Below are positions 9,238 through 17,039 of a stretch of DNA of 64,000 bases, piece after piece. Every line of letters begins with the position of its first letter. Positions within the stretch are counted from its first letter, which is position 1. The translations under genes were made by a program, and so were the position numbers. Origin of the DNA: Arthrobacter sp. YD4 (GTDB lineage: Bacteria > Actinomycetota > Actinomycetes > Actinomycetales > Micrococcaceae); assembly GCF_030410515.1 (NCBI RefSeq), contig NZ_JAUHHD010000002.1, positions 41,419-105,418 of the forward strand. The letters run 5' to 3'. The notes beneath the pieces are model-generated. The model saw only the letters and a program-made list of their open reading frames with translations, was not told the DNA's origin and searched no databases.

Positions 9238-9858
9238 TCAGAGATTGCGAGGGCGCTCGCCGTGCGCCGGACCGGCGTCGTGACGGACATCGGGCGACGG
9301 AGCGCGCGCGGCGTCGACCCCGGCGGTGTCGCCGTCGAGGCGCTCCCCGACCGGGTGCTCGACCGGGCGCTCCGCCGTGGCCCGCTCCCCTGCGGCACGC
9401 TCGGCAGCCGCGTGCGCGCCGTTCGGGTGCGTACCTGCTTCGTCCCGGTCATCGGCGGTCCCGCGGTGGCTCCGGTCCCGGCGGAGTTGGCCGGTGTCCG
9501 GGGCAGGCTCGTGCCCGCGGCGGGAGGAGTCGACGTCGGGGTCCACCTCGTCCGCCTTGCGCAGCTGCTCCTCGGCGCCGGCACGCACGGACGCGGCCTG
9601 TTCCTGGGTGCCGCGCGCCTGCTGGCGGAGGCGCTCTGCCTCGACCTCGGCGGCCTTGGCATCCGCCTCCGCGCGTGCGGCCATGGCCTCATGTTCCTTC
9701 GCGGCGAGCTGATCCGCTTCCGCCTTTTCACGCATCTCGGCCGCACGGTTGCGGTCCGCTTCGTTCCGGCGCTTCCGGCTGATGCTGACTGCCACCGCAA
9801 TGATCGCCAGCACGACAACAATGCCGACGATAATCCCCACGAGCTGTCCTGAATCCAC
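9238..9858 (-). CDS. Single-pass membrane protein with coiled coil
   Basis: A 206-residue protein of unknown function. A transmembrane helix occupies about residues 7-25 (LVGIIVGIVVVLAIIAVAV), followed by a positively charged stop-transfer (SRKRR). A long Ala/Glu/Arg/Gln heptad-like coiled coil runs to about residue 110, then a hydrophilic disordered tail. A GTG start is chosen because AAAGGTGG sits 6 bases upstream and puts the helix at the N-terminus. An upstream ATG at 9963 would add 35 residues without such a site. The architecture resembles small envelope or stress-associated proteins of actinobacteria. Confidence 0.7.
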   Translation of the reverse strand: MDSGQLVGIIVGIVVVLAIIAVAVSISRKRRNEADRNRAAEMREKAEADQLAAKEHEAMAARAEADAKAAEVEAERLRQQARGTQEQAASVRAGAEEQLRKADEVDPDVDSSRRGHEPAPDTGQLRRDRSHRGTADDRDEAGTHPNGAHAAAERAAGERATAERPVEHPVGERLDGDTAGVDAARAPSPDVRHDAGPAHGERPRNL

Positions 9859-9968
9859 GTTGATCCACCTTTCCTCGGTTGCCTTACCTGCCGGCCGCAG
9901 TGCGACTGCCCCGACAGGCCCAGTAAACACCACCACCTGATGCCTGACTATGGCACGGCGCACCGAAG

Positions 9969-10496
9969 TCAGCGGGCGCGCGGCACCGTGAAGTGGGTCA
10001 GCCGGGCGTCCTGGCCGTCCAGTTCGGCCCAGGGCTTCTCGGTCTCAAGCACCGTCAGACCGCTGGTGGGGTAGCGGGTGGCCGCGTCCATGTAGGCGTC
10101 GTGGTTCGAGTCACGGGAGGCCAGGTGCATGGCCAGGTCCTGCACGCCGGGCATGTGGGAGATGACCATCAGCGTGGAAACGGTGTCCGGGACGTGGTTG
10201 ATCACTGAGAGCATGGCCAGCGCGGATGCCCCATACAGGCCCGGTTCGAGTTTGGGGGTGGGGGCCTTGTCGCCCAGTTCGCTGCACACCCAGGTGCAGG
10301 TCTGCCGGGTACGCAGGGCACTCGAGCAGAGGATGAAGTCGGGGACGACGCCGTGCTTCAGCAACCAGGCGCCGGCCACGGGCGCGTCCCGGTGGCCGCG
10401 CTCTTCCAGCGGCCGGTCGTGGTCCGCCACGCCGCCCGGCCAGTCGGCCTTGGCGTGGCGCATGATCACGAGGCGTCGGAGGTGGTGCTGGCTCAT
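9969..10496 (-). CDS. SixA-like histidine phosphatase family protein
   Basis: A 175-residue branch-1 histidine phosphatase. The RH signature is present as IMRHAKADW with catalytic His14, and the second conserved histidine lies in VISHMPGVQDL. The short size and the RHxK form match SixA-type phosphohistidine phosphatases rather than phosphoglycerate mutases. SixA removes phosphate from histidine in signalling proteins in E. coli; the target here is unknown. It lies 47 bases downstream of the winged-helix regulator on the same strand and could be co-transcribed with it. Confidence 0.88.
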   Translation of the reverse strand: MSQHHLRRLVIMRHAKADWPGGVADHDRPLEERGHRDAPVAGAWLLKHGVVPDFILCSSALRTRQTCTWVCSELGDKAPTPKLEPGLYGASALAMLSVINHVPDTVSTLMVISHMPGVQDLAMHLASRDSNHDAYMDAATRYPTSGLTVLETEKPWAELDGQDARLTHFTVPRAR

Positions 10497-10543
10497 GGGC
10501 CAAGCCTAGCCGGAGGCACCGCCGCGGCGGTGCCTCCGGGGCA

Positions 10544-11416
10544 CTAGATGGAGTATTCCGGAGCGGCCCAGACGACGACCTCGGGGTGCTCGTAGAAGCG
10601 GTAGCCCTGGCCGCGGACCGTGCGGACCGTGTTCGCCAGGCGGCCGAGCTTCGAGCGGAGACGGCGGATGTGCACGTCGATGGTGCGCTCGTTGGGGACC
10701 TCTTCGGCGTTCCGCCACAGGCCCTCGAGGAGTTCGTCGCGGCCGACGGTGCGGGTGCCGTTCTCCACCAGGTAGTTCAGCAGTTCGAATTCCTTGAACG
10801 TCAGGTTCAGCGATTCGCCGTCGAGGGCCACCTCGCGGCGGGCCAGGTCGATCAGGACGCCGGACGGGCGGGGTTCCTGGGCCTGCTGCAGGCGGGCGGT
10901 TTCGGCGCGCTGGCGGGCGGCACCGGCGGTGGGGTCACCGAAAGTGGAGCGGACGACGTCGAGGGCGGACCCCGGAGCGGAGGCCGGGGCGACGGCGACG
11001 GCGGCGTAGCTCTCCGCGCCGGCCACCAAGGACTGGGCGTAGGCGCGGATTTCCTGGGCCAGCTTGGCGATGGAGGTCCCGGCGGCGGCGGCGGTCTCCT
11101 CGTCGATGCCCATGTAGAGGACGAATCCGCGGGCGACGTTGTCGGAGGGCACCGGGCGGACGGGGGCCTCACCGGCGGCGATGACCGGGGTGGGGGCGGT
11201 GGCGGGTGCTGAGTCGGCCGCGGGGACGGCGCGCAGCTGTCCGTACGAGGTGGGGTTGTAGCCCTGCGCCGCGTAGCCGGGGGCGGGGTAGCTGGTGCCG
11301 GATCCCGCCGGGCCGAAGCTGGGGCGGCCGCCGAAGCCCTGGCGGATACCGGAGGCCTGGCCGGCCTTGGCGGCGTTTCGAACGGAGATGTGGACGTATC
11401 CGGATGCAACTGACAT
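10544..11416 (-). CDS. Winged-helix (OmpR/PhoB-type) DNA-binding protein without receiver domain
   Basis: A 290-residue protein. The C-terminal 105 residues are a clear Trans_reg_C winged helix (LTFKEFELLNYLVENG, then ERTIDVHIRRLRSKLG and VRTVRGQGYRF). No receiver domain precedes it. Residues 1-70 are Gly/Ser/Tyr/Pro-rich and probably disordered. Residues 90-165 form an Ala-rich segment (VARGFVLYMGIDEETAAAAG) of no assigned fold. Activity must therefore be controlled other than by aspartate phosphorylation. Upstream lies a 526-base non-coding region that could host complex regulation. Confidence 0.85.
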   Translation of the reverse strand: MSVASGYVHISVRNAAKAGQASGIRQGFGGRPSFGPAGSGTSYPAPGYAAQGYNPTSYGQLRAVPAADSAPATAPTPVIAAGEAPVRPVPSDNVARGFVLYMGIDEETAAAAGTSIAKLAQEIRAYAQSLVAGAESYAAVAVAPASAPGSALDVVRSTFGDPTAGAARQRAETARLQQAQEPRPSGVLIDLARREVALDGESLNLTFKEFELLNYLVENGTRTVGRDELLEGLWRNAEEVPNERTIDVHIRRLRSKLGRLANTVRTVRGQGYRFYEHPEVVVWAAPEYSI

Positions 11417-11942
11417 GGAATGCTTACCTCAATGTGAATGGCCGTCATCGCGGCTCGAATGCTGGGTCCCCGCAATGAAACTGGGGAGGGCGCCCGACTC
11501 TGGGCTGGGGGCGAATGCCTATAAACGTTCTGGGGTGGAGAAGTTAGGCGTGCATTCGACAACAGCGCATCTCAGTACCAGCTGGTGCGCTGATCCCGGA
11601 AACTGCGGCTGCAGGTGCTGTTGAGTTCTTGTTCACAGTTGAAGTGTGCAACGTAACAAAGCGAACTAGCAAGTAACAATGGACGTGAAAGTCCGCATAG
11701 TGAGACGAATGCGGCGATTGTCGCGCATATCACAATTCTACGGGACGACGAATTGGCGACTCCTGAGCCCTCGATGAACTAAATGAGAGCCTGCATTCGA
11801 ATATTATTCGAATGCAGGCTCTCATTCAGTGATTGCGTTCGGGTTGATAGCCGCGGATGGAATTCCGCCCACGGCAGGACCTCCGGTCGAAATGTCCACA
11901 GAGTGGTCACCCTCAAATGGGCTCTCCTGGGGGCCGGACCTC
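11417..11942. other. Intergenic region between winged-helix gene and membrane-anchored gene
   Basis: No convincing gene is seen. The right half of the region is lower in GC than its surroundings and contains a long perfect hairpin at 11782. The left half upstream of 11416 presumably carries the promoter of the winged-helix gene; no clear operator was recognised. Confidence 0.6.
11782..11826. terminator. 45-base near-palindromic hairpin
   Basis: Two perfect 22-base arms (beginning AATGAGAGCCTGCATTCGAA) flank a single central T. The arms are AT/GC mixed and there is no long T-run on either side. It lies 116 bases downstream of the membrane-anchored protein gene on the minus strand, so transcription termination is the likely role, but the arms are unusually long and perfect for that. 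Confidence 0.6.
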
Positions 11943-12962
11943 CTAGTTCGACTGTCCAAGGTCGGCTTGGCCGCCGTCCTGGCCTCCCGGCTGGCCGCCG
12001 CCTGCTTGGCCGTCCCCCGGCTGCCCCGTGCCGGTGGCCGTCGCCGCCACCAGCATCACGGACTTCGCCGAGTAGCCGGACCCGTCCTTGGTGGCGGTCA
12101 GCCTCACGGTCGCCCCGGAGACGATGTCCGCCACACTGAGCTGGGTCCCGGTTGAACCGGTACCGCCGGACTGCTGGCGGCGCTGCTGCAGAGTGCTCAC
12201 CGTCACCCCGTCCCCCAGGACATAGCTGCGGGTGAAGCCGTCGGCGCTCTTGACCGTGACCGACGTCGAGCTGACCTCGGTCACCGTGCCCAGCTGTTCG
12301 GCCATGGAGGTGTAGGTGGTGCCGTCGAGGACGACGTATTCGGCGTGCACGGCGGCGGAGAGGCCCCCGGCCATTCCGCCCAACCCGTCCGGGCCGAAGC
12401 CGCCGCGGCCCGACGCCGAGCCCCCGGTTTGGCCGCCCTGCTGGCCACCGGGCATCCCTTGGCCGTTGAACTGCGGGCCGCCCGCCGCTGCGCCGTCCCC
12501 GCTGGCCGCGGCCGAGCTGGACGTCAGCGCGTAGACACCGGCGCCGGCGCCGACGGCGATAACGGCAGCCACCCCGCCGGCGGCGAGGCCGCGCCGGACG
12601 GTCCATGGCTTGTCCGCCTGGGAACCCGCGGCCCGGCCGGCAGGCGCGCCCCACCCGGGGGCCGCCTGGGCCGGAGCCGCCTGGGCCGGGTACCCCGCAG
12701 GGCCCGGCTGCGCAGGCTGGTCCGGTTGGCCGGGATGCGCTGCTCCGGAATGGGCGGCTGTGTCGGGGTACGACGGCGCGCCCCACCCCGGCGCGGCTTC
12801 CGGCTGCGGCGCGGACTGCCGGGGCGCAGATTCCTGCTCCGGCGCCGTCACCGGCTGCGGGGCCGAGACCGGCTGCGGCGCCGTCACCGGCTGCGGGGTG
12901 GTGTCCGGGTTGTGGCCGCCGTCGGCAGGCTGCGGGATCTCTTCGGGCTGCTGGTGGTTCAT
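11943..12962 (-). CDS. Membrane-anchored protein with Pro/Gln-rich cytoplasmic domain
   Basis: A 339-residue protein of unknown function. Residues 1-115 are Pro/Gln/Ala-rich with repeated TAPQPV and PGWGAP units. One transmembrane helix follows (GLAAGGVAAVIAVGAGAGVYAL, about residues 125-147). The exported part has a Gly-rich linker, then a small beta-type domain (VVLDGTTYTSMAEQLGTVTEVS and VADIVSGATVRLTATKDG) that resembles the DUF5666-like beta-barrel of secreted actinobacterial proteins. A Gly/Gln tail ends it. AGGAG is 6 bases before the ATG. It diverges from the response regulator gene, so it may be a target or sensor partner of that system; this is inference. Confidence 0.75.
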   Translation of the reverse strand: MNHQQPEEIPQPADGGHNPDTTPQPVTAPQPVSAPQPVTAPEQESAPRQSAPQPEAAPGWGAPSYPDTAAHSGAAHPGQPDQPAQPGPAGYPAQAAPAQAAPGWGAPAGRAAGSQADKPWTVRRGLAAGGVAAVIAVGAGAGVYALTSSSAAASGDGAAAGGPQFNGQGMPGGQQGGQTGGSASGRGGFGPDGLGGMAGGLSAAVHAEYVVLDGTTYTSMAEQLGTVTEVSSTSVTVKSADGFTRSYVLGDGVTVSTLQQRRQQSGGTGSTGTQLSVADIVSGATVRLTATKDGSGYSAKSVMLVAATATGTGQPGDGQAGGGQPGGQDGGQADLGQSN

Positions 12963-13168
12963 GCTGTTCTCCTGGCTCGGAAGGTGGGGCTGTTTTCACC
13001 AGCGTGGGCAGTGAGGCTGTGCCGGGGCTGTGAGGTCTTCCAGCCCCCCCTGTGATCCGCGGAAGCCCCGGCCTGCCCCGGCAGCGCCCAGCTGGGTAGG
13101 CTGGGATTCACAGGTGCCGCACAGGATCCCCAAAGCCGCACCTAACCGGCAGAACGGAGAGTCGAACC

Positions 13169-13909
13169 ATGGCCTCGTCGCACTCCATGACCAATAACCT
13201 TCCGCAGCTGACCCACCCGGACGGCTCCCCCATCCGCGCCCTGGTGGTGGATGACGAACCCAGCCTCTCCGAGCTGATGAGCATGGGCCTGCGAATGGCA
13301 GGCTGGTCCGTGGCGGTGGCCGCGGACGGCCCGGAGGCGGTCAAGCTGGCCAAGGACTTCCGGCCCGACGTGCTGGTACTGGACGTCATGCTCCCCGGAT
13401 TCGACGGCGTCGAACTCCTGAGCCGGATCCGCACCTTCGCGCCCGAGGTCCCGGCACTGTTCCTCACCGCCAAAGACGCCGTGCAGGACCGCATCACCGG
13501 CCTCGCCGCCGGCGGGGACGACTACGTCACCAAACCCTTCAGCATGGAGGAAGTCCTGCTGCGCCTGCACCGCCTGGTCCAGCGCTCCGGCGTGGCCGCC
13601 CTGGACACCGCCGAGCTCGTCGTCGGGGACCTGGTCCTGAACGTGGACACCCGGGATGTGACCCGCGCCGGGGAGGAACTGCACCTGACGGCCACCCAGT
13701 TCGAGCTGCTGCGCTACCTGATGGAGAACCCCAAGCGGGTCATCAGCAAGGCCCAGATCCTGGACCGCGTCTGGGACTACGACTTCGGCGGCCAGGCCAA
13801 CATCGTGGAGCTCTACATCTCCTACCTGCGCAAGAAGATCGACGCCAACCACGCCCCGATGATCCACACCGTCCGCGGCGCGGGCTACGTCCTGAAACCG
13901 GCGGACTGA
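13169..13909 (+). CDS. OmpR-family response regulator
   Basis: A 246-residue two-component regulator. The receiver domain starts near residue 22 with the acidic pair in VVDDEPS. The phosphorylatable Asp72 lies in LVLDVMLPGFDG and the conserved Lys122 in YVTKPF. A winged-helix output domain follows, ending VRGAGYVLKP. GGAGAG precedes the ATG by 8 bases. It is followed after 3 bases by its histidine kinase, so the two are one operon. The next genes on the same strand are membrane glycosyltransferases, which are candidate members of the regulon. Confidence 0.96.
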   Translation: MASSHSMTNNLPQLTHPDGSPIRALVVDDEPSLSELMSMGLRMAGWSVAVAADGPEAVKLAKDFRPDVLVLDVMLPGFDGVELLSRIRTFAPEVPALFLTAKDAVQDRITGLAAGGDDYVTKPFSMEEVLLRLHRLVQRSGVAALDTAELVVGDLVLNVDTRDVTRAGEELHLTATQFELLRYLMENPKRVISKAQILDRVWDYDFGGQANIVELYISYLRKKIDANHAPMIHTVRGAGYVLKPAD

Positions 13910-13912
13910 TCC

Positions 13913-15472
13913 GTGCCCACTCTCTCCGGTGTCACGCCGGCCCCCGGGCATGACTGGCGCAACCCCTCCACCTGGCACCTGCGCACCCGCCTGGTGCTCG
14001 TGGCCATGGCCCTGCTGGTGACCATCTGCGGCGCGGTAGGCGTCTTCAGCTACGTATCCATGGACTCGTTCCTGACCCATCAGCTGGACGAACAACTCGG
14101 CGCTGCCGCTCACCGTTCCAACGAATTCGGCCGCCCGGACTCCGGCAGCCCGGGCGGGCGTCCGGACCCGCTGGAGGCAAAGGGGCAGGGCATCGGCACA
14201 TTGAATGCCCGGGAGCAGAACGGCAGGATTGCCAGCGCCGGGTTCCTCGCCGGCGATGCCACCCGCAAGAGCCTCTCCGCGGACGACAACGCGGTGCTGC
14301 TGGGCCTCACGCCCAACGCCGCGCCCGTCGACCGCACGCTCTCCGCCGGAGCGTACCGGCTGATCGCCACCCAGACGCAGTACGGGGACATCATCGTCAC
14401 CGGCCTGCCCTTGGAGGAAAAGCAGAACACGCTCGGGTCCCTCGTCGGCACCCTCGCCGCGGTGTCCGCCGGCGGCCTGGTGCTGATCGGCCTGATTGGC
14501 ACCGCGCTGATCCGGCGCACCATGGAGCCGCTGGAGAAGCTCTCCGAAGTGGCAACGAAGGTTTCGCGCCTGCCGCTCGACGCCGGCGAGGTGGCGCTGG
14601 GCGTGCGCGTCCCGGCGTCGGCCGCGCACCCCGGTACCGAGGTGGGCAGCGTGGGCCACGCGCTGAATCAGATGCTGGACAACGTCTCGAACGCGCTGCA
14701 GGCCCGGCAGGAGAGCGAGATGAAGGTGCGCCAGTTCGTCGCGGATGCCTCGCACGAGCTGCGCACCCCGCTGACCGCCATCCGCGGCTACACGGAGTTG
14801 ATGCGGATGACCGAGCACTTCACCCCCGACGGCGAGAAATCGCTGGCCCGGGTGCAGAGCCAGTCGGAGCGGATGACCGCCCTGGTGGAGGACCTGCTGC
14901 TGCTGGCCCGGCTGGACGAGGGGCAGCCGCTGAAGATGGCCGACGTCGACCTCACCCAGCTGGCCGTCGAAACGGTCAGCGACGAGAAGGTCATGGCCCC
15001 GGACCGGAGCTGGAAGCTGGACCTGCCCGAGGAGCCCGTGGTGGTGCGCGGCGACACCACGGCCCTGCACCAGGTCCTCGCGAACCTGCTCTCCAACGCC
15101 CGCAAACACACTGATCCCGGCACCACCGTGGTCACCCGGGTGATGCGGTCCGCCGACGGCAGCGCCGTGGTGTCCGTGACCGACGACGGCGCAGGGATCG
15201 CCCCCGAATTCCTGGGCAAGGTCTTCGCCCGGTTCGCCCGCGCCGATGCCTCCCGCGCCAACCCCGCCGAACGTGCGGGGGCCCGGGGCGCGGCGGGTGC
15301 AGGTGCGGGGCCGGGGGCAATCGCGACCGCGACGGCGGTGCAGGGCACCAGCGGGCTGGGCCTGTCGATCGTGCAGTCGATCGTGGCGGCGCACGGCGGG
15401 ACCGTGGAGGTCAGCTCGCGTCCGGGCCGGACCGAATTCGCGGTCCGGCTGCCGGCGGCACCGCCCGCCTGA
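13913..15472 (+). CDS. Sensor histidine kinase
   Basis: A 519-residue membrane kinase. A first transmembrane helix sits near residues 25-45, an extracytoplasmic sensor region of about 120 residues follows, and a second helix lies near residues 180-200 (LAAVSAGGLVLIGLIGTAL). A HAMP linker leads to the HisKA domain with phospho-accepting His281 in DASHELRTPLT. The HATPase domain shows the N box (NLLSNARKH), the G1 box (DDGAGI) and the G2 box (GTSGLGLSIV). An Ala/Gly-rich insertion of about 30 residues separates the F and G2 boxes. The start is a GTG three bases after the regulator stop. The signal sensed is unknown. Confidence 0.95.
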   Translation: MPTLSGVTPAPGHDWRNPSTWHLRTRLVLVAMALLVTICGAVGVFSYVSMDSFLTHQLDEQLGAAAHRSNEFGRPDSGSPGGRPDPLEAKGQGIGTLNAREQNGRIASAGFLAGDATRKSLSADDNAVLLGLTPNAAPVDRTLSAGAYRLIATQTQYGDIIVTGLPLEEKQNTLGSLVGTLAAVSAGGLVLIGLIGTALIRRTMEPLEKLSEVATKVSRLPLDAGEVALGVRVPASAAHPGTEVGSVGHALNQMLDNVSNALQARQESEMKVRQFVADASHELRTPLTAIRGYTELMRMTEHFTPDGEKSLARVQSQSERMTALVEDLLLLARLDEGQPLKMADVDLTQLAVETVSDEKVMAPDRSWKLDLPEEPVVVRGDTTALHQVLANLLSNARKHTDPGTTVVTRVMRSADGSAVVSVTDDGAGIAPEFLGKVFARFARADASRANPAERAGARGAAGAGAGPGAIATATAVQGTSGLGLSIVQSIVAAHGGTVEVSSRPGRTEFAVRLPAAPPA

Positions 15473-15563
15473 CGCACCCCTCTGACGCCCGCGCGCGGAC
15501 TTCCACAGCAGGCACACAGCATTCCCCCAATCCCCTCATACCGGGGGCCGGGACAGTGGAGAC

Positions 15564-17039
15564 ATGACTTCCACAGACCAGGCACCAGGTACCCTGTCCC
15601 GTTCCGGGCCCGCCCCCGCCGGCACCCAGTCTGACGCGCCGGCATCCATCACCAGCGTCGGCCCGGCAGCTTCGACCCCGGCAGCGCCGCTCCCGGCGGC
15701 GCTGACCGGCGTCGGCCGCCGCCGATCGCCGATCGACACCCGGTCAGCGGTGCCGGTACTGGACGTCACTATCCCCGTCTTCAACGAGGAACGCGACCTC
15801 GAAGCCTGCCTGCGCCGGCTCCACGCCTACCTGCTGGGTTCCTTCCCGCACCCGTTCCGGATCACAGTGGCGGACAACGCCAGCACCGATTCGACGCTGC
15901 AGACCGCCGAGCGCGTGGCCCGCGAATTGCCGGAGGTCGCCGTCGTGCACATGGCCGAAAAGGGCCGCGGCAATGCGCTGCGCCGGGTCTGGCTCGCGTC
16001 GCCGTCGCCCGTCCTGGCGTACATGGACGTGGACCTCTCAACGGACCTGGCCGCGCTGGGACCGCTGTTGGCCCCGCTGATCTCCGGCCACTCGGACCTG
16101 GCGATCGGCACGCGCCTGACCCGCAACTCCCGCGTCATCCGGGGCCCGAAGCGGGAATTCATCTCGCGCAGCTACAACTTCCTGCTGCACTCGCTCCTCG
16201 GCGCGCACTTCAGCGACGCCCAGTGCGGGTTCAAGGCCATCCGGGCCGACATCGCCCGGGAACTGCTACCGCACACTCTGGACAACGCCTGGTTCTTCGA
16301 CACCGAACTGCTGGTGCTCGCCGAACGCTGCGGACTCCGGGTGCATGAGGTCCCGGTGGACTGGACCGACGATCCGGACTCCAGCGTCGACATCGTCCAG
16401 ACGGCGGCCGCGGACCTGCGCGGCATGGCCCGCCTCAGCCGCGACCTGGTGTCCGGCAAGATCCCCGTCCCGGAACTGCGCGCCGCGCTGGCCCGCGGCC
16501 CGCTGCCCGCGTCCTCCCGCGGACCGGAACAAAGCCCCGGCGGCAGCCTCTTCGGGCAACTGGTCCGGTTCGGCAGCATCGGCGTCGCCTCCACCCTGGC
16601 CTACCTGCTGATCTTCCTGGCCTGCCGCGGCGTCATGGACCCGCAGCTGGCGAACTTCCTGGCGCTGCTGATCACCGCCGTGGCCAACACCGCGGCCAAC
16701 CGGCGCTTCACCTTCGGCATCCAAGGCAGCAGTTATGCGGTCCGCCACCACTTCGAGGGCCTGCTGGTTTTCGGGCTGGGGCTCGGCCTGACGTCCGGGG
16801 CGCTGCTGCTGGTGCACGGCGCCTCCGGCGGTACCCCCGACCGCTGGGTGGAACTAGCCACCGTCACCGCGGCCAACCTCGCGGCCACCGCCGTGAAATT
16901 CCTGCTCTTCCGGCTGGTGGTGTTCCGGGACCGCCCCGGAACCGCAGCCCCGCCCGCGCCCCGCACCCCGGTCCCCGCGCATGGCACCCCGGCGCAGTCC
17001 GCCGCCACAGCGTCCCTCCCCACAGAAACGGCCCGATAA
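15564..17039 (+). CDS. Fused GT2 polyprenyl-phosphate glycosyltransferase and GtrA-like flippase
   Basis: A 491-residue bifunctional protein. Residues 70-310 form a GT-A family 2 transferase of the dolichyl-phosphate glucosyl/mannosyltransferase type (DVTIPVFNEERDLEACL, metal-binding MDVDLS, acceptor-site segment DAQCGFKAIR). Residues 330-460 form a GtrA-like domain with four transmembrane helices (VRFGSIGVASTLAYLLIFLA). GT2 enzymes make lipid-linked sugars and GtrA proteins are thought to flip them, so the fusion would make and present the donor. The two next genes encode the kind of GT39 enzymes that use such donors. The first 60 residues are Ala/Pro/Ser-rich and may be overlong; the ATG at 15564 has GGAG only 3-4 bases upstream. 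Confidence 0.92.
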   Translation: MTSTDQAPGTLSRSGPAPAGTQSDAPASITSVGPAASTPAAPLPAALTGVGRRRSPIDTRSAVPVLDVTIPVFNEERDLEACLRRLHAYLLGSFPHPFRITVADNASTDSTLQTAERVARELPEVAVVHMAEKGRGNALRRVWLASPSPVLAYMDVDLSTDLAALGPLLAPLISGHSDLAIGTRLTRNSRVIRGPKREFISRSYNFLLHSLLGAHFSDAQCGFKAIRADIARELLPHTLDNAWFFDTELLVLAERCGLRVHEVPVDWTDDPDSSVDIVQTAAADLRGMARLSRDLVSGKIPVPELRAALARGPLPASSRGPEQSPGGSLFGQLVRFGSIGVASTLAYLLIFLACRGVMDPQLANFLALLITAVANTAANRRFTFGIQGSSYAVRHHFEGLLVFGLGLGLTSGALLLVHGASGGTPDRWVELATVTAANLAATAVKFLLFRLVVFRDRPGTAAPPAPRTPVPAHGTPAQSAATASLPTETAR

